Source: Planctomycetaceae bacterium (lineage in GTDB: Bacteria > Planctomycetota > Planctomycetia > Planctomycetales > Planctomycetaceae). From it: a stretch of DNA of 38,304 nt. Shown here piece by piece: positions 8,073 to 16,820 of the stretch (position 1 is the stretch's first letter; each line of letters starts with the position of its first letter). The notes under the pieces were generated by a model. That model was not told where the DNA came from and made no database searches. It saw nothing but the letters and a program-made list of their open reading frames with translations. The stretch is from the NCBI GenBank assembly GCA_900299185.1, contig OMIV01000152.1, positions 1 to 38,304 of the forward strand. The letters are read 5' to 3'. A program made the position numbers and the translations under genes.

Positions 8073-9074
8073 ATGCTCAGAGCACAGCTTTCATCGAGTC
8101 GCAGTAACCGATGCGGGTTTACGCTGATTGAATTACTTGTCGTTATCGCGATCGTGGGAATGTTGGTTGCCTTGCTGTTGCCAGCAGTGCAACAAGCTCG
8201 CGAGTCAGCCCGACGAGGTCAGTGCCAGAACCACTTGAAGCAAATCGGCACCGCTGTGCTGAACTTCGAGAGTACCTACAAGGCTTTCCCACCGGCACGG
8301 CTCTATCCTCGACTTGGCGACGCAGCCGAGTTCAGTTGTGGTGGCCGAGAACCTTCGTGGTTGATTCGGATTCTGCCACAGCTCGAAGCCACCAATGCGC
8401 ATGACGGTTGGGACGAGTATCGAGATTACAACAGCCATCCGATTGACCTGCGATCGAAGGCCTTTTCGTTTTATGTTTGCCCCACTCGACGCAGCGCGAG
8501 TGATGCTGTGACTCCTCCTACCACGGTGCCGATGGTTTACCCGTGCGGATGCAGTCGAGGATTCATCACGGTCGAAGGCGGAGCCACTGGCGACTATGGC
8601 GCCGTGCATGGTGACTTCACCGGCGGATCGAGTGGATTGCCGACTGACTTCTGGATGGGCGGAAATGGAACGGGAATCCTCATCAGCAGTCGGGCAATTT
8701 GTGAGTCGAGCCAACCCGTCTCTTGGCTGGATCGAATCACCACGGCCAATGTGACTGATGGCTTGAGTAATACGTTGCTCGCTGGAGAGATCCATGTGCC
8801 GAAGGGCCGACTTTCTCAAGTACCCGAGAATGGCCCCATTTACAACGGCGAGGACTTGATGGCATTTGCTCGAATCGGTGGGCCAGGCATACCTCTCGCT
8901 CGCAATGCCGAAGATGACACGGCTTCGGTATTGGGCTTTGGAAGTTGGCACGACGGCGTTTGCCCGTTTGTCGTCGGTGATGGGCGAGTCATCTTTCTCA
9001 ACGCCAATCTCGACACTCAACTTCTCGGCAGACTCTGTAATCGAAAAGACGGAAATGAAGTCGAACTCGATTAG
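8073..9074 (+). CDS. DUF1559 family protein with type IV pilin-like N-terminal methylation motif
   Basis: The 333-residue product begins with a short basic leader and the prepilin motif CGFTLIELLVVIAIVGML, with predicted cleavage before Phe16 and Glu5 of the mature protein at residue 20. A long hydrophobic helix runs to about residue 40 (ALLLPAVQQARESARR). The rest has the conserved DUF1559 pattern, including CQNHLKQIGTAVLNFE, an AFPPARL block, and the DGLSNTLLAGE motif at about 228-238. A second motif near the end (GSWHDGVCPFVVGDGRVIFLN) matches the family's usual C-terminal W/H..G..F...DG signature. DUF1559 proteins are massively expanded in planctomycetes and are thought to be exported, cell-surface pseudopilin-like proteins. 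The ATG at 8073 has a clear upstream AGGAGA. A small lipoprotein gene overlaps its 3' end, a common pairing. Confidence 0.95.
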   Translation: MLRAQLSSSRSNRCGFTLIELLVVIAIVGMLVALLLPAVQQARESARRGQCQNHLKQIGTAVLNFESTYKAFPPARLYPRLGDAAEFSCGGREPSWLIRILPQLEATNAHDGWDEYRDYNSHPIDLRSKAFSFYVCPTRRSASDAVTPPTTVPMVYPCGCSRGFITVEGGATGDYGAVHGDFTGGSSGLPTDFWMGGNGTGILISSRAICESSQPVSWLDRITTANVTDGLSNTLLAGEIHVPKGRLSQVPENGPIYNGEDLMAFARIGGPGIPLARNAEDDTASVLGFGSWHDGVCPFVVGDGRVIFLNANLDTQLLGRLCNRKDGNEVELD

Positions 9075-9450
9075 TGCTGTGGCTCGCCAAACTGAGCACC
9101 ATAGATCCATCGAAATTGTGCCGATTTGTGTCGGTGTGTCGTTCGGATGGTGCGGACTGCTTGTTGCTTGCTTGCTTGCGGCTGTTGGGTGTGGACCGCA
9201 GCATCCTGGGACTTATCCCGTCAGCGGGAAGGTTCAGTTTGACGATGGTCAGCCCGTCGAGATGGGCTTGGTTGAGCTGCGGTCGAAGTCAAAACCCCCG
9301 GTCAATGCACGAGGCAAGATTCAAGCTGACGGTCGTTTTCAGCTTGGTACGTTCGAGGCCGGAGATGGTGCTGTCCTCGGCGATCACGACGTCATTGTGG
9401 TGCAGGTCTTGGCATCGCCGGTTTCAGTTGGCGGCTCAGTCAAACATTAG
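9055..9450 (+). CDS. Small lipoprotein, transthyretin/carboxypeptidase-regulatory-like, truncated by in-frame TAG
   Basis: The ATG at 9055 overlaps the end of the DUF1559 gene by 20 bases; in-frame GTG codons at 9079 or 9118 are alternatives. The 131-residue product has a hydrophobic segment and lipobox (CGLLVACLLAAVGC), then the planctomycete beta-sandwich pattern YPVSGKVQFDDGQPVEMGLVEL, RGKIQADGRFQLGTFEAGDGAVLGDHDVIV. Proteins of this type usually follow DUF1559 genes and are predicted outer-surface lipoproteins of unknown function. The frame ends at TAG 9448-9450, just before the block that normally completes the domain; that block is present downstream in the same frame (see 9451-9630). 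The gene is therefore either a recent nonsense mutant or carries a sequencing error. Confidence 0.75.
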   Translation: MKSNSISAVARQTEHHRSIEIVPICVGVSFGWCGLLVACLLAAVGCGPQHPGTYPVSGKVQFDDGQPVEMGLVELRSKSKPPVNARGKIQADGRFQLGTFEAGDGAVLGDHDVIVVQVLASPVSVGGSVKH

Positions 9451-9630
9451 CGTGATCATGGGGCGGCGATCGATGCCAAGTACGGGGACTACGCAAGTTC
9501 GGGATTGAGTCTCAGTGTTCGAGCTGATGGGTCTAATTCGCCAACGTTGGTTGTCACTCGCGCCAAGCAACAGCCGGAGCGGCATCGTTCGTCGCCGGAA
9601 AACAACAAACAAGACGCGGCCGCCCATTAG
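9451..9630 (+). pseudogene. Orphaned C-terminal part of the lipoprotein gene, after the in-frame stop
   Basis: Reading straight on in the same frame from 9451 gives RDHGAAIDAKYGDYASSGLSL and then SVRADGSNSPTLVVTR, ending at TAG 9628-9630. This is the pattern I expect at the end of the same domain in relatives (HGxxIDxKYxxYxTSGL...V). Frame and spacing are intact, so one base change (TAG at 9448 to a sense codon) would restore a 191-residue lipoprotein. The tail beyond about 9570 is Lys/Gln/Asn-rich. Confidence 0.65.
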
Positions 9631-9647
9631 CGCCTTCGACGAAGCTC

Positions 9648-9785
9648 ACGTCGGGAAGTAAGGCAGCCTTTGAGTCGTGGGAATTCATTGAGCTCGGTAA
9701 GTCCGAGTTGGATGCGCTGGCGACTCAAAGTCCGGGAGTCGTGCTGACAATTCAGATTGAGAAGGTGGCAGCGGTCACTGTTTGA
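9648..9785 (+). other. Coding-like remnant, possible broken gene
   Basis: In a different frame from the lipoprotein, bases 9648-9785 read TSGSKAAFESWEFIELGKSE followed by LDALATQSPGVVLTIQIEKV and end in TGA. The composition (alternating hydrophobic and charged residues, no low-complexity bias) looks like the end of a real protein domain. There is no credible start codon or ribosome-binding site. It may be a frameshifted remnant; I do not recognise it. Confidence 0.3.
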
Positions 9786-9806
9786 GTTCCGGGCAGCTCT
9801 AAGTTT

Positions 9807-12800
9807 CTATTCGCCAACTTGAACGGCTTGTCCGGGGTTACCGGGCTGGCCGGGTTGTTGGCCCGGTTGGTTGGGTTGCTTGCCTTGAGCAGCAGGCTTG
9901 GGGCCGAGGATGCTGTGTAGCTTTTGTTGCAGCACTTTGGGATTCACTCGGGAGTCGATTTGGACGACTCGCATGGATGCGTTCGGGCGGGCAGCTTCAT
10001 CCAATGCGTCGATGATTTGCCCGACGTTGAGCAGCAAGCCTTCGGTCGCAGAGACGATGAGGATGTTGGAGTTCTCATCCACGCCAATCGACAGCAAGCC
10101 TTTGAACTTAATAGGCTGTTCCTTCTTGTCGTCGTCGCCGCCGCCTTTGTTGCCGCCGTAGATGTAGGTGTAGCTAGGGGCCGACGGCTTCTCGTCTTTC
10201 TTACCGTTCGCACCGCCGCGTCCTTCCTGCATCGATTTGTCGTTCTCACTGAGAAGGTCGCGATAAACGTCCTTTACTGCTTCGGCCAGAATTCGAGCTT
10301 TGCCGTACTTGAGCTGGAAGATCTTTGTCATCCGACGGGCATGACCCTCGGTGGATTGCTCGCGGTCGTAGATGTTGATGACGTCTTGAATCATGCGAAG
10401 CTGATCTTGGTTCGCTCCTTGAACCAGGATCGTCTGGGTGTCTCGATCAGAGATGATCTTCATCGGTTTGCGCTTCGACAGCCGCCGCGCGCCACCCGCC
10501 GATTTGCTGCTTCCAGGTACGAAGCCGAAGAAGGGGTCGTATTCAATGCCGCCGCTTTTCTTTTCGGCCTCCATCTCTTCCTTGAAGAGATCTTTCAACG
10601 TCAGCTCGATGCCATAAGCCCAGGTCGTTGGGTACTTGAGTTGGAACACTTTCCAATCGGTGCGGGGCGTGGCTTGTTCGCTGAGTACTTCTTCCAGCAA
10701 GTCCAGCACGGTGGGGTCATCACATTCGAGATGAATCTGACCATTGTCGCTGACTCGAATGCGGATCGGTGGAGCCTCGCCCGGAACAGCTTCGGGTGTA
10801 CGAGTAGCAGCGGCGCGTTGCTTACGAATCTTGTCGACGAGCTGTCGCAACTCTTCCTCTGCCTCTTGATTGGCTGGAGCTTGAGTAGCGTCGGTGGGCT
10901 TCCTCAAAACCGGTGGCTCGTCACTGACGAGGATGATTTGAGGCTTACGTTGCGGAGTCGTTGCTGCTTGATGTGGGGCATCGCTGCTTTGGTCAGATGC
11001 GAGCAGCCATTGAGGCAGGCTCGGCGGCGATTGCAGATCGGCGTGGAGTAACGATGCACTCGAACCAAAGTTCAACCGGGCTTCTCGATTAGATGGCTTG
11101 TTAGCAGGTTCAACTTGGTCGGGAGTGATGGGCTTCGTCGCTGGGCGATCGAGCGGCGATTTTTCCGGCAGCTCGGGAGCGTCAATCTTGAGTGGGTTCT
11201 TGCCACGTTGAGGCCAGGCCTTTTGCAGGCGATTCAACATTTGAACGGCTTCTTCAACGCTGCCAGCTTCATAGACGCGGCGGTTGTTGGGGTTGCCGCC
11301 TGGCATCGGGAGTTCGCCGAGCTTCACCATCAGCGCTTCGATGTCTTTGAGTTCGCCTTCGTTGCACCACAACAGCAAGCGGTTGTGTTCGACATCGGCC
11401 TCGACTCGGAAGTCGTCGTTCTTCTTTTCTTCTTGTTGTTGGCGACCAAAACCGCCGAACGGGTCGTAATAAAAACTACGGCGTGATTGCGAGCTGGATT
11501 GTTGCTCGACTTCTTTGCCCATCATGAAGCGGATGGAGCCCGCGACGTAATCTGCTGGCAGCTTTCGCAAGGACAAGACTTGAAACGTGCGGGCGTTGCC
11601 GTCGAGCTTCTTCACCAGCATGTCGACGACAGCCAGATCGGCTCGACTTCCCGAGACGACGAGTGCTCGATTGGGCTCGTCAATTTGCAGAGTGGTGCGC
11701 GGAGAGAGCCCGGCCACTTTGTTGATAGTCTCGGCGAACGACTTGGGACTGAGGTTGTTCAAGCGGAAGATGCGCGTTTGCTCGATGGCCTCGAAGACGG
11801 ACGTTTCGCGGTCGGTGGGTTGATCAAGGATTTGGATGGCTTCAGCGATCTTGGCCATCTTGTCTGGCGGAGCATCGACGAGCACGGTGTTCTCGCGCGG
11901 AATCGAGACGATGCGTACTTCGCCTTCCTTCTTCACTCCGCCCTTGGCTCCGCCCTGTTGCTGCATTTGCTGTTGCATCTGTTGCTGCATTTGTTGCATC
12001 TGCTGCTGCATCATTTGCTGCATTTGATAATTGTCGCCGCCACCTGTTGGGGGCTTGCGTTGCCCCATCAATTCACGGATCTGGTCGATGATGTCTTCCA
12101 CTCGGACATTCACCAGCTTGAACGGCTTTACGAGATTCTCGCCGCCGCTGGGGGCTTGCTCTTCTTCCAGCATCTCCCAGATCTCGCGCAAGTTGACCGC
12201 TGAGTCCATCGCTTCGATGCGGTTGGTGTGCTTGAGCGGATTGAGTTTGCCATTGGGGCTCAGCATCGGCTTGAGCTCTTCAGCAGCGTCGTCGGCGAGC
12301 ATCCACTTCAGCGGGAACGACGTCTTCACGAAGCTGTAATCGGGCAGAGTCTTCAGGTCTGCCGGTCGCACGCGCGGGACCATGCTGGGGTCGAGCTTCT
12401 TTAGGTTCTCGACCGTCAGCATCTCACCGCGCTTGAGTAGCGTGTATCCGCGAGCCAACAGATGGCGGTTGATAAGGTCTTGAATCTCGAGCAGCGCGTA
12501 CTCGCGTTGAGTTACCAGATTGAGATAGTCCCCTGGCAGTTCTTGCCAATCGAGACTGACGGCAGCGGTCTTGCTGAACCAGTCGAGCACCGCTGGCCAG
12601 GGCTGTCCTTGGAAGCTGATGCGCAGCTTGCCTTCGGGGTTAGGCTTGATCTGCAGTTCTTTGGGATCGGCAACAAACTCGGGTTTGGTTTGCCGAGCAA
12701 TCGGTCCAGCGGCAGCACCGGGAACTCCCATCGGCATTGGGTTCGCGCCGGGTTGACCAGGTTGTCCAGGCATCGGCTGACCGGGCATGGGTTGCCCTGG

Positions 12801-12965
12801 CATAGGCTCGCTGACAACTGGCTGACCTTCGACAACGGGGCCGCGCGGCGTCTTGATCACGCGCGCTCCAGGTTGCGCAGCAGACTCGCGAGCAGATGTC
12901 GTTAGTAACAAAGCACTGACCAGTAAGAGCCCCGACTGGCGCAGCATGGCAACTGTCAACTTCAT
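9807..12965 (-). CDS. Secretin_N (NolW-like) repeat protein lacking the secretin pore domain
   Basis: An ATG at 13013 would add 16 residues, but the ATG at 12965 gives a clean signal peptide (MKLTVAMLRQSGLLLVSALL) and is preferred; the product is 1052 residues. After a PMPGQ repeat region (about 55-76) comes an STN/N0-like segment (about 112-190). Five regions then have the Secretin_N pattern of beta-alpha-alpha-beta with a VRVEDI/FQLKY type start and a NTVLVDAPPDKMAKI or QTILVQGANQDQLRMI type end: about 280-387, 398-456, 460-554, 770-869 and 881-994. A sixth, incomplete one follows at about 997-1021. The first is split by a Met/Gln-rich tract (about 313-338). A disordered linker spans about 590-720, and the C-terminus is Gly/Pro/Gln-rich. 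The C-terminal secretin (GspD/PilQ) barrel domain is absent, so it probably is a periplasmic binding or scaffold protein, not a channel. Confidence 0.88.
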   Translation of the reverse strand: MKLTVAMLRQSGLLLVSALLLTTSARESAAQPGARVIKTPRGPVVEGQPVVSEPMPGQPMPGQPMPGQPGQPGANPMPMGVPGAAAGPIARQTKPEFVADPKELQIKPNPEGKLRISFQGQPWPAVLDWFSKTAAVSLDWQELPGDYLNLVTQREYALLEIQDLINRHLLARGYTLLKRGEMLTVENLKKLDPSMVPRVRPADLKTLPDYSFVKTSFPLKWMLADDAAEELKPMLSPNGKLNPLKHTNRIEAMDSAVNLREIWEMLEEEQAPSGGENLVKPFKLVNVRVEDIIDQIRELMGQRKPPTGGGDNYQMQQMMQQQMQQMQQQMQQQMQQQGGAKGGVKKEGEVRIVSIPRENTVLVDAPPDKMAKIAEAIQILDQPTDRETSVFEAIEQTRIFRLNNLSPKSFAETINKVAGLSPRTTLQIDEPNRALVVSGSRADLAVVDMLVKKLDGNARTFQVLSLRKLPADYVAGSIRFMMGKEVEQQSSSQSRRSFYYDPFGGFGRQQQEEKKNDDFRVEADVEHNRLLLWCNEGELKDIEALMVKLGELPMPGGNPNNRRVYEAGSVEEAVQMLNRLQKAWPQRGKNPLKIDAPELPEKSPLDRPATKPITPDQVEPANKPSNREARLNFGSSASLLHADLQSPPSLPQWLLASDQSSDAPHQAATTPQRKPQIILVSDEPPVLRKPTDATQAPANQEAEEELRQLVDKIRKQRAAATRTPEAVPGEAPPIRIRVSDNGQIHLECDDPTVLDLLEEVLSEQATPRTDWKVFQLKYPTTWAYGIELTLKDLFKEEMEAEKKSGGIEYDPFFGFVPGSSKSAGGARRLSKRKPMKIISDRDTQTILVQGANQDQLRMIQDVINIYDREQSTEGHARRMTKIFQLKYGKARILAEAVKDVYRDLLSENDKSMQEGRGGANGKKDEKPSAPSYTYIYGGNKGGGDDDKKEQPIKFKGLLSIGVDENSNILIVSATEGLLLNVGQIIDALDEAARPNASMRVVQIDSRVNPKVLQQKLHSILGPKPAAQGKQPNQPGQQPGQPGNPGQAVQVGE

Positions 12966-13461
12966 GAATTGGCCCCGGCGGGAAGGCAGGGTAATGGTTG
13001 GGCGAATTAGCATCAGATCGCACCTGACAGCCGCTTCGGTCGAACGGCCAAAAAGGAGCGGCGAAACTAACTGTGAAGGGAGTCTGTCTGTTAGGTGAAT
13101 TGTCTAGCGAATACGTGGTTTGCGGGATTCAAATTCAGTTTGCTGGAACATCGAGTGAACTTCGTCTCGTCTCTTCTTAATACGAGTCGGAGTTACGGAG
13201 GCGGATTCGATCTCGTTTGGCTGCGGCCAGAGCTTGGACCTGGCTCAACTGCCTGATCAATAAACAACTCCGCTTTTGCCATGTTTTTCGGCGAGACTGC
13301 GCCAACTTGCGAAAAATGCAGCGGCGCCGGATCCGGGCTAGCAAGCTCAATACCTTACGCAGCATCATGCTGCCCCTATCTTCGAAACTGAAAAATCACA
13401 GTCAGCCGACTTACAACGTCTACAGACTGCAAACAATTCTTAGCGCTAGGAGAGATGTCAG
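12966..13461. other. Intergenic stretch between divergent genes
   Basis: About 496 bases lie between the Secretin_N gene (minus) and the protease gene (plus). I see no coding sequence or RNA gene. The downstream end has a clear Shine-Dalgarno sequence (TAGGAGAG) eight to nine bases before the ATG at 13462. Promoters for both genes must lie here, but no box sequence is strong enough to call. Confidence 0.55.
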
Positions 13462-16400
13462 ATGCGTCTTCAGAAACTGTCGGATTGGTTGAAGAGCAAG
13501 TTGGCCAAGACTTCGACTCATCGCGCGCGCCGTGGCTCCAACGTCAGCCGACAGACCGAGATCTGTGAATCTCGTTGCTTGCTGGCAGTCACTTTGAGCT
13601 TCGATTACTCGCTCGACACCAACAACTTCTTCGCGGACTCGACTCGCAAAACTTTGCTGGAGTCGGCGGGTGCGCAGTTGACCCAGCGTCTGAACGACTC
13701 GCTGAATGCCATTACTGTTTCCGGTGGCAATACATGGACGGCGTCTTTCAATCATCCTGCTACCGGAGTTCAAACCTCCAAGGTCGATCTTTCCGTGCCC
13801 GCTGACACGCTGATCGTCTTTGCCGGCGGACGTAATCTGGGATCGACACTCGGCATCGGTGGTCCGGGCGGATTCTCTGCTTCAGGGACTCAGGCTTTTC
13901 TGACGAACGTTCAAACGCGAGGCGAGACCGGAGCCGGAGCAACTCCCAAAACTGACTTTGGACCGTGGGGCGGTTCGATCACTTTCAACACAACCGCGAC
14001 GTGGCACTTCGGTGCGACGACATCGGGACTCGACTCTAACGAAGCGGACTTCTTCTCCGTTGCCATGCACGAACTCGGACACTTGCTGGGCATTGGCACG
14101 GCTGGGTCTTGGAACGCCAAAGTCAGCAATGGCACTTTCACGGGTTCGGCGGCTCAAGCTGAGTATGACCTCGGTGGACCGGTCCCACTCAGCAGTGACG
14201 ATTCTCACTGGGAAGACGGCACGTTGGATGGTGGCAAAGAGACCGCGATGGATCCGGTCATCACCAACGGCACTCGCAAGGTTTTCACGGAACTCGACTT
14301 TGCTGGCCTGAAGGACGTTGGTTGGGAAGTCACCGCTCCTCCGGTTTCGTTCCAGCGAACCTTTACGTTGAGCAACGGTGTGTCTCATACGGTGGTGGTG
14401 TCGGATAGCGGCACGTCGAATGACGGTGAAAGCCAGATTGTGATCGACGGTGTGACGACCGTGTTTACGAATCCTTCGAGCGCGCTGATTATCGAAGGTG
14501 GCGATCAAGCGGACTCGATCACGATCAATGGGCTCGATAGTGGCTTCGTGGCTTCGATCACGATCAACGGCAATGGTGGGAACGACGCCATTACCGCAAA
14601 CGCCGATCTTGGTTCGGCCCTGACCATCAACGGAGGTGCCGCCACGGACAGCGTTTCAATCAGTGGCTCAGCGGCAACTGCGGTTGACCTGATTTATGCC
14701 ACGACGACCTCGGGCACTCTCGAAATCACAGGAGGGTCGGGGAAGAACGTAACGCTGGCCAACATTGAGTCGCTCACGGATTCGATCGTGGCTGACACTC
14801 GGTCCTACACCTTGTTGGCCGCTGCCGAGACCGTCACGTTGGGTGACGATGGAGTGACAGCCGGTGTTTCGCGATTGGCCGGAGCCTCGCTTGCGTTGCC
14901 GGTGAACTTTGCGAATCCGCTCAATGCGCTGACTCTGAATACCGGAGATGGCAATGACGTGATCACCGTCGGTCCGCTCGATAGTTCACTCGCCGCTGCT
15001 ATCGCAATCAATGGTGAAGGTAATAACGATTCCATCTTGGCCGCCGCCGCAACTCTGCCGCTAACGCTGACTGGTGGCAACGGGCTCAACACCATCGTGG
15101 GTGGTAGCGGTGCCGACACGATTGTGGGTGGGCCCTTCGAAGACACGATCACGGGCGGACCTGGCGCTGACAACATTGATCCGGGTACCGGCTTCGATTG
15201 GTTGATCGAGACCTTCGATGCCAACATCACGCTGACTCCGACATCGTTGACGACGACGCCTCCGGGTGGTGGTGCGAGTACCGCCGACGTCATCACCGGT
15301 TTTGATCGAGTCAACATCACCGGCGGTCCGTCCGGCAACGTGATTGATCTCAGCGCATTCGTGCCGTCGACGTCATTCCCGGCGGTCATCGTTGGTGGTG
15401 GCGGTCGTGACTCGATCGTTGGAACGAACCGCGCTGACTCGATCGATTGCTCGGCTTCCACCGTTCAAGTCACAGTCAACTCGGGGACTGGTAACGACAC
15501 TGTGACAACTGGCAGCAGCCACGATCGAATCTCGACAGCCAGCGGCGATGACATCATCAACTCAGGCGCAGGTAACGACACCATCGACGGTGGTAGCGGC
15601 AACGACACGATGGACTCGGGGGCCGGAGACGACTCGCTACTCGGTCAGACGGGTAACGATTCGATCATTGCCGGCGACGGAGATGATCGCATTCAGTCGG
15701 GAGCTGGGACCGACTTCATCAACTGTGGTAACGGAGCGGATCGAGCGTTCGGTGGTACCGAGAACGATTCGATCTTGGGCGGTGCAGGAGCAGACTCGTT
15801 GTTTGGCGATGCGGGTGACGACACGGTCAAAGGAGAAGGCGACAACGATCAGATCAGTGGCTTCTCTGGCATCGACTCGTTGGACGGCGGCGCGGGTATC
15901 GACAGAGTGTCCGAAACGGCTGATACCAACATCGTGATCACGGGGCTGACGATGGTCTCGGCCTTCCTTGGCACTGAAACCCATGTGGGCATCGAGCGAT
16001 ACAACCTTAACGGTGGCGATGGAGCCAACCTGATCGACGTGCGACTGTCGGGAGTGTTTGCGATCGTGCATGGCAATGGCGGCAATGACACGTTGCTCGG
16101 CAGCGCCTTCGCGGATCAGATCTTCGGCGATGCGGGCACTGATGTGATCTCGGGCGGCGCAGGAGTCGACATTCTTGATGCCGGTGATTCGCTCAACGAT
16201 GTCTTCTACGAGAAGGCCGATAGCGACTTCACAATCACTCCGACTAACGGTGGCTTCGTCGTGGTGTCAGCGGCGACCGGTAACGAGACAGTCTTAAACT
16301 TCGAGAAAGTCGCGATCGTTGGTGGCAGTGGCGCGAATCGCATTGACTGCTCGGCGCTGACTCGTAACTGCACGCTCTTGGGCGGTGGTGGCAACGATAC

Positions 16401-16596
16401 GCTGCTTGGTGGCTCTGTAGCTGACATCCTGATTGGCGGTTCGCGTGCCGATGCGAATGGCGGGACGGACTCGCTTGATGGTGGCGGTGCTATCGACACG
16501 TATGACAACGATGCCGCTGACACGCGAGTTGTGGCGTCGGATATCGTCTCGGCGACCGCGATCTCTCTGCTGCCTTCATGGCTCGACTTCATTTAA
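13462..16596 (+). CDS. Secreted matrixin-like metalloprotease with RTX-type calcium-binding repeats
   Basis: The 1044-residue product begins with a basic region and ESRCLLAV (about 36-43), which resembles the planctomycete LEPR-XLL N-terminal signature rather than a classical signal peptide. The protease domain (about 44-295) has HELGHLLGIG with His203, Glu204 and His207, plus a candidate Met-turn at TAMDPV (Met263). The usual third histidine of HExxHxxGxxH is not at its place; His249 in DDSHWEDG is a candidate substitute. From about residue 300 on there are Asp/Gly/Asn-rich nonapeptide repeats of the GGxGxDxxx type, clearest at about 545-575 and 697-800 (GNDTIDGGSGNDTMDSGAGDD), and again near 870-905 and 970-1010. 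Such repeats bind calcium as parallel beta-rolls in secreted RTX proteins. No T1SS gene is adjacent. The ATG has AGGAGA upstream. Confidence 0.9.
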   Translation: MRLQKLSDWLKSKLAKTSTHRARRGSNVSRQTEICESRCLLAVTLSFDYSLDTNNFFADSTRKTLLESAGAQLTQRLNDSLNAITVSGGNTWTASFNHPATGVQTSKVDLSVPADTLIVFAGGRNLGSTLGIGGPGGFSASGTQAFLTNVQTRGETGAGATPKTDFGPWGGSITFNTTATWHFGATTSGLDSNEADFFSVAMHELGHLLGIGTAGSWNAKVSNGTFTGSAAQAEYDLGGPVPLSSDDSHWEDGTLDGGKETAMDPVITNGTRKVFTELDFAGLKDVGWEVTAPPVSFQRTFTLSNGVSHTVVVSDSGTSNDGESQIVIDGVTTVFTNPSSALIIEGGDQADSITINGLDSGFVASITINGNGGNDAITANADLGSALTINGGAATDSVSISGSAATAVDLIYATTTSGTLEITGGSGKNVTLANIESLTDSIVADTRSYTLLAAAETVTLGDDGVTAGVSRLAGASLALPVNFANPLNALTLNTGDGNDVITVGPLDSSLAAAIAINGEGNNDSILAAAATLPLTLTGGNGLNTIVGGSGADTIVGGPFEDTITGGPGADNIDPGTGFDWLIETFDANITLTPTSLTTTPPGGGASTADVITGFDRVNITGGPSGNVIDLSAFVPSTSFPAVIVGGGGRDSIVGTNRADSIDCSASTVQVTVNSGTGNDTVTTGSSHDRISTASGDDIINSGAGNDTIDGGSGNDTMDSGAGDDSLLGQTGNDSIIAGDGDDRIQSGAGTDFINCGNGADRAFGGTENDSILGGAGADSLFGDAGDDTVKGEGDNDQISGFSGIDSLDGGAGIDRVSETADTNIVITGLTMVSAFLGTETHVGIERYNLNGGDGANLIDVRLSGVFAIVHGNGGNDTLLGSAFADQIFGDAGTDVISGGAGVDILDAGDSLNDVFYEKADSDFTITPTNGGFVVVSAATGNETVLNFEKVAIVGGSGANRIDCSALTRNCTLLGGGGNDTLLGGSVADILIGGSRADANGGTDSLDGGGAIDTYDNDAADTRVVASDIVSATAISLLPSWLDFI

Positions 16597-16613
16597 TGAA
16601 TCGCCATGGCATG

Positions 16614-16679
16614 CCTCTGCGATCTCTGTTCCTCGGCGGTAAGAGTTCCTTCACCCCCAAGAAGCAGAGAACGCAGAGG
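16614..16679. repeat. Inverted repeat after the protease gene, possible terminator
   Basis: Bases 16614-16628 (CCTCTGCGATCTCTG) and 16665-16679 (CAGAGAACGCAGAGG) are reverse complements with one mismatch, separated by 36 bases. It lies 18 bases after the stop at 16596. No T-run follows, so a factor-independent terminator is uncertain; the sequence could equally be a dispersed short repeat. Confidence 0.45.
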
Positions 16680-16820
16680 TCGTGCTGCTAAGACTCTCTT
16701 CTTCGCGCGACGTTGAATGCTGCCTTCGGGCGGTCAAGCTACGCTCCCTTATCGAGCACGATTTGCCTGCTCTTCAATTGGTCGCGTTGCTTTGATTCAT
16801 CGCTCATGAAGGAGTCACTC

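Noticed and set aside
9448-9450. TAG as a possible recoded (pyrrolysine-like) codon
   Set aside because: No supporting genes or signals in the window, and a simple nonsense mutation or read error is sufficient.
9924-11051. Long open frame on the plus strand opposite the Secretin_N gene
   Set aside because: It lies wholly antisense to a well-supported gene with clear domain pattern, has no ribosome-binding site and no recognisable protein features.
11950-12030. Apparent tandem trinucleotide repeat
   Set aside because: It is the Met/Gln-rich coding tract of the Secretin_N protein, in frame, not a CRISPR or noncoding repeat.
11487-12203. Second plus-strand open frame opposite the Secretin_N gene, with Leu/His repeats
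   Set aside because: The repeats are the antisense reading of the Met/Gln tract in the real gene.
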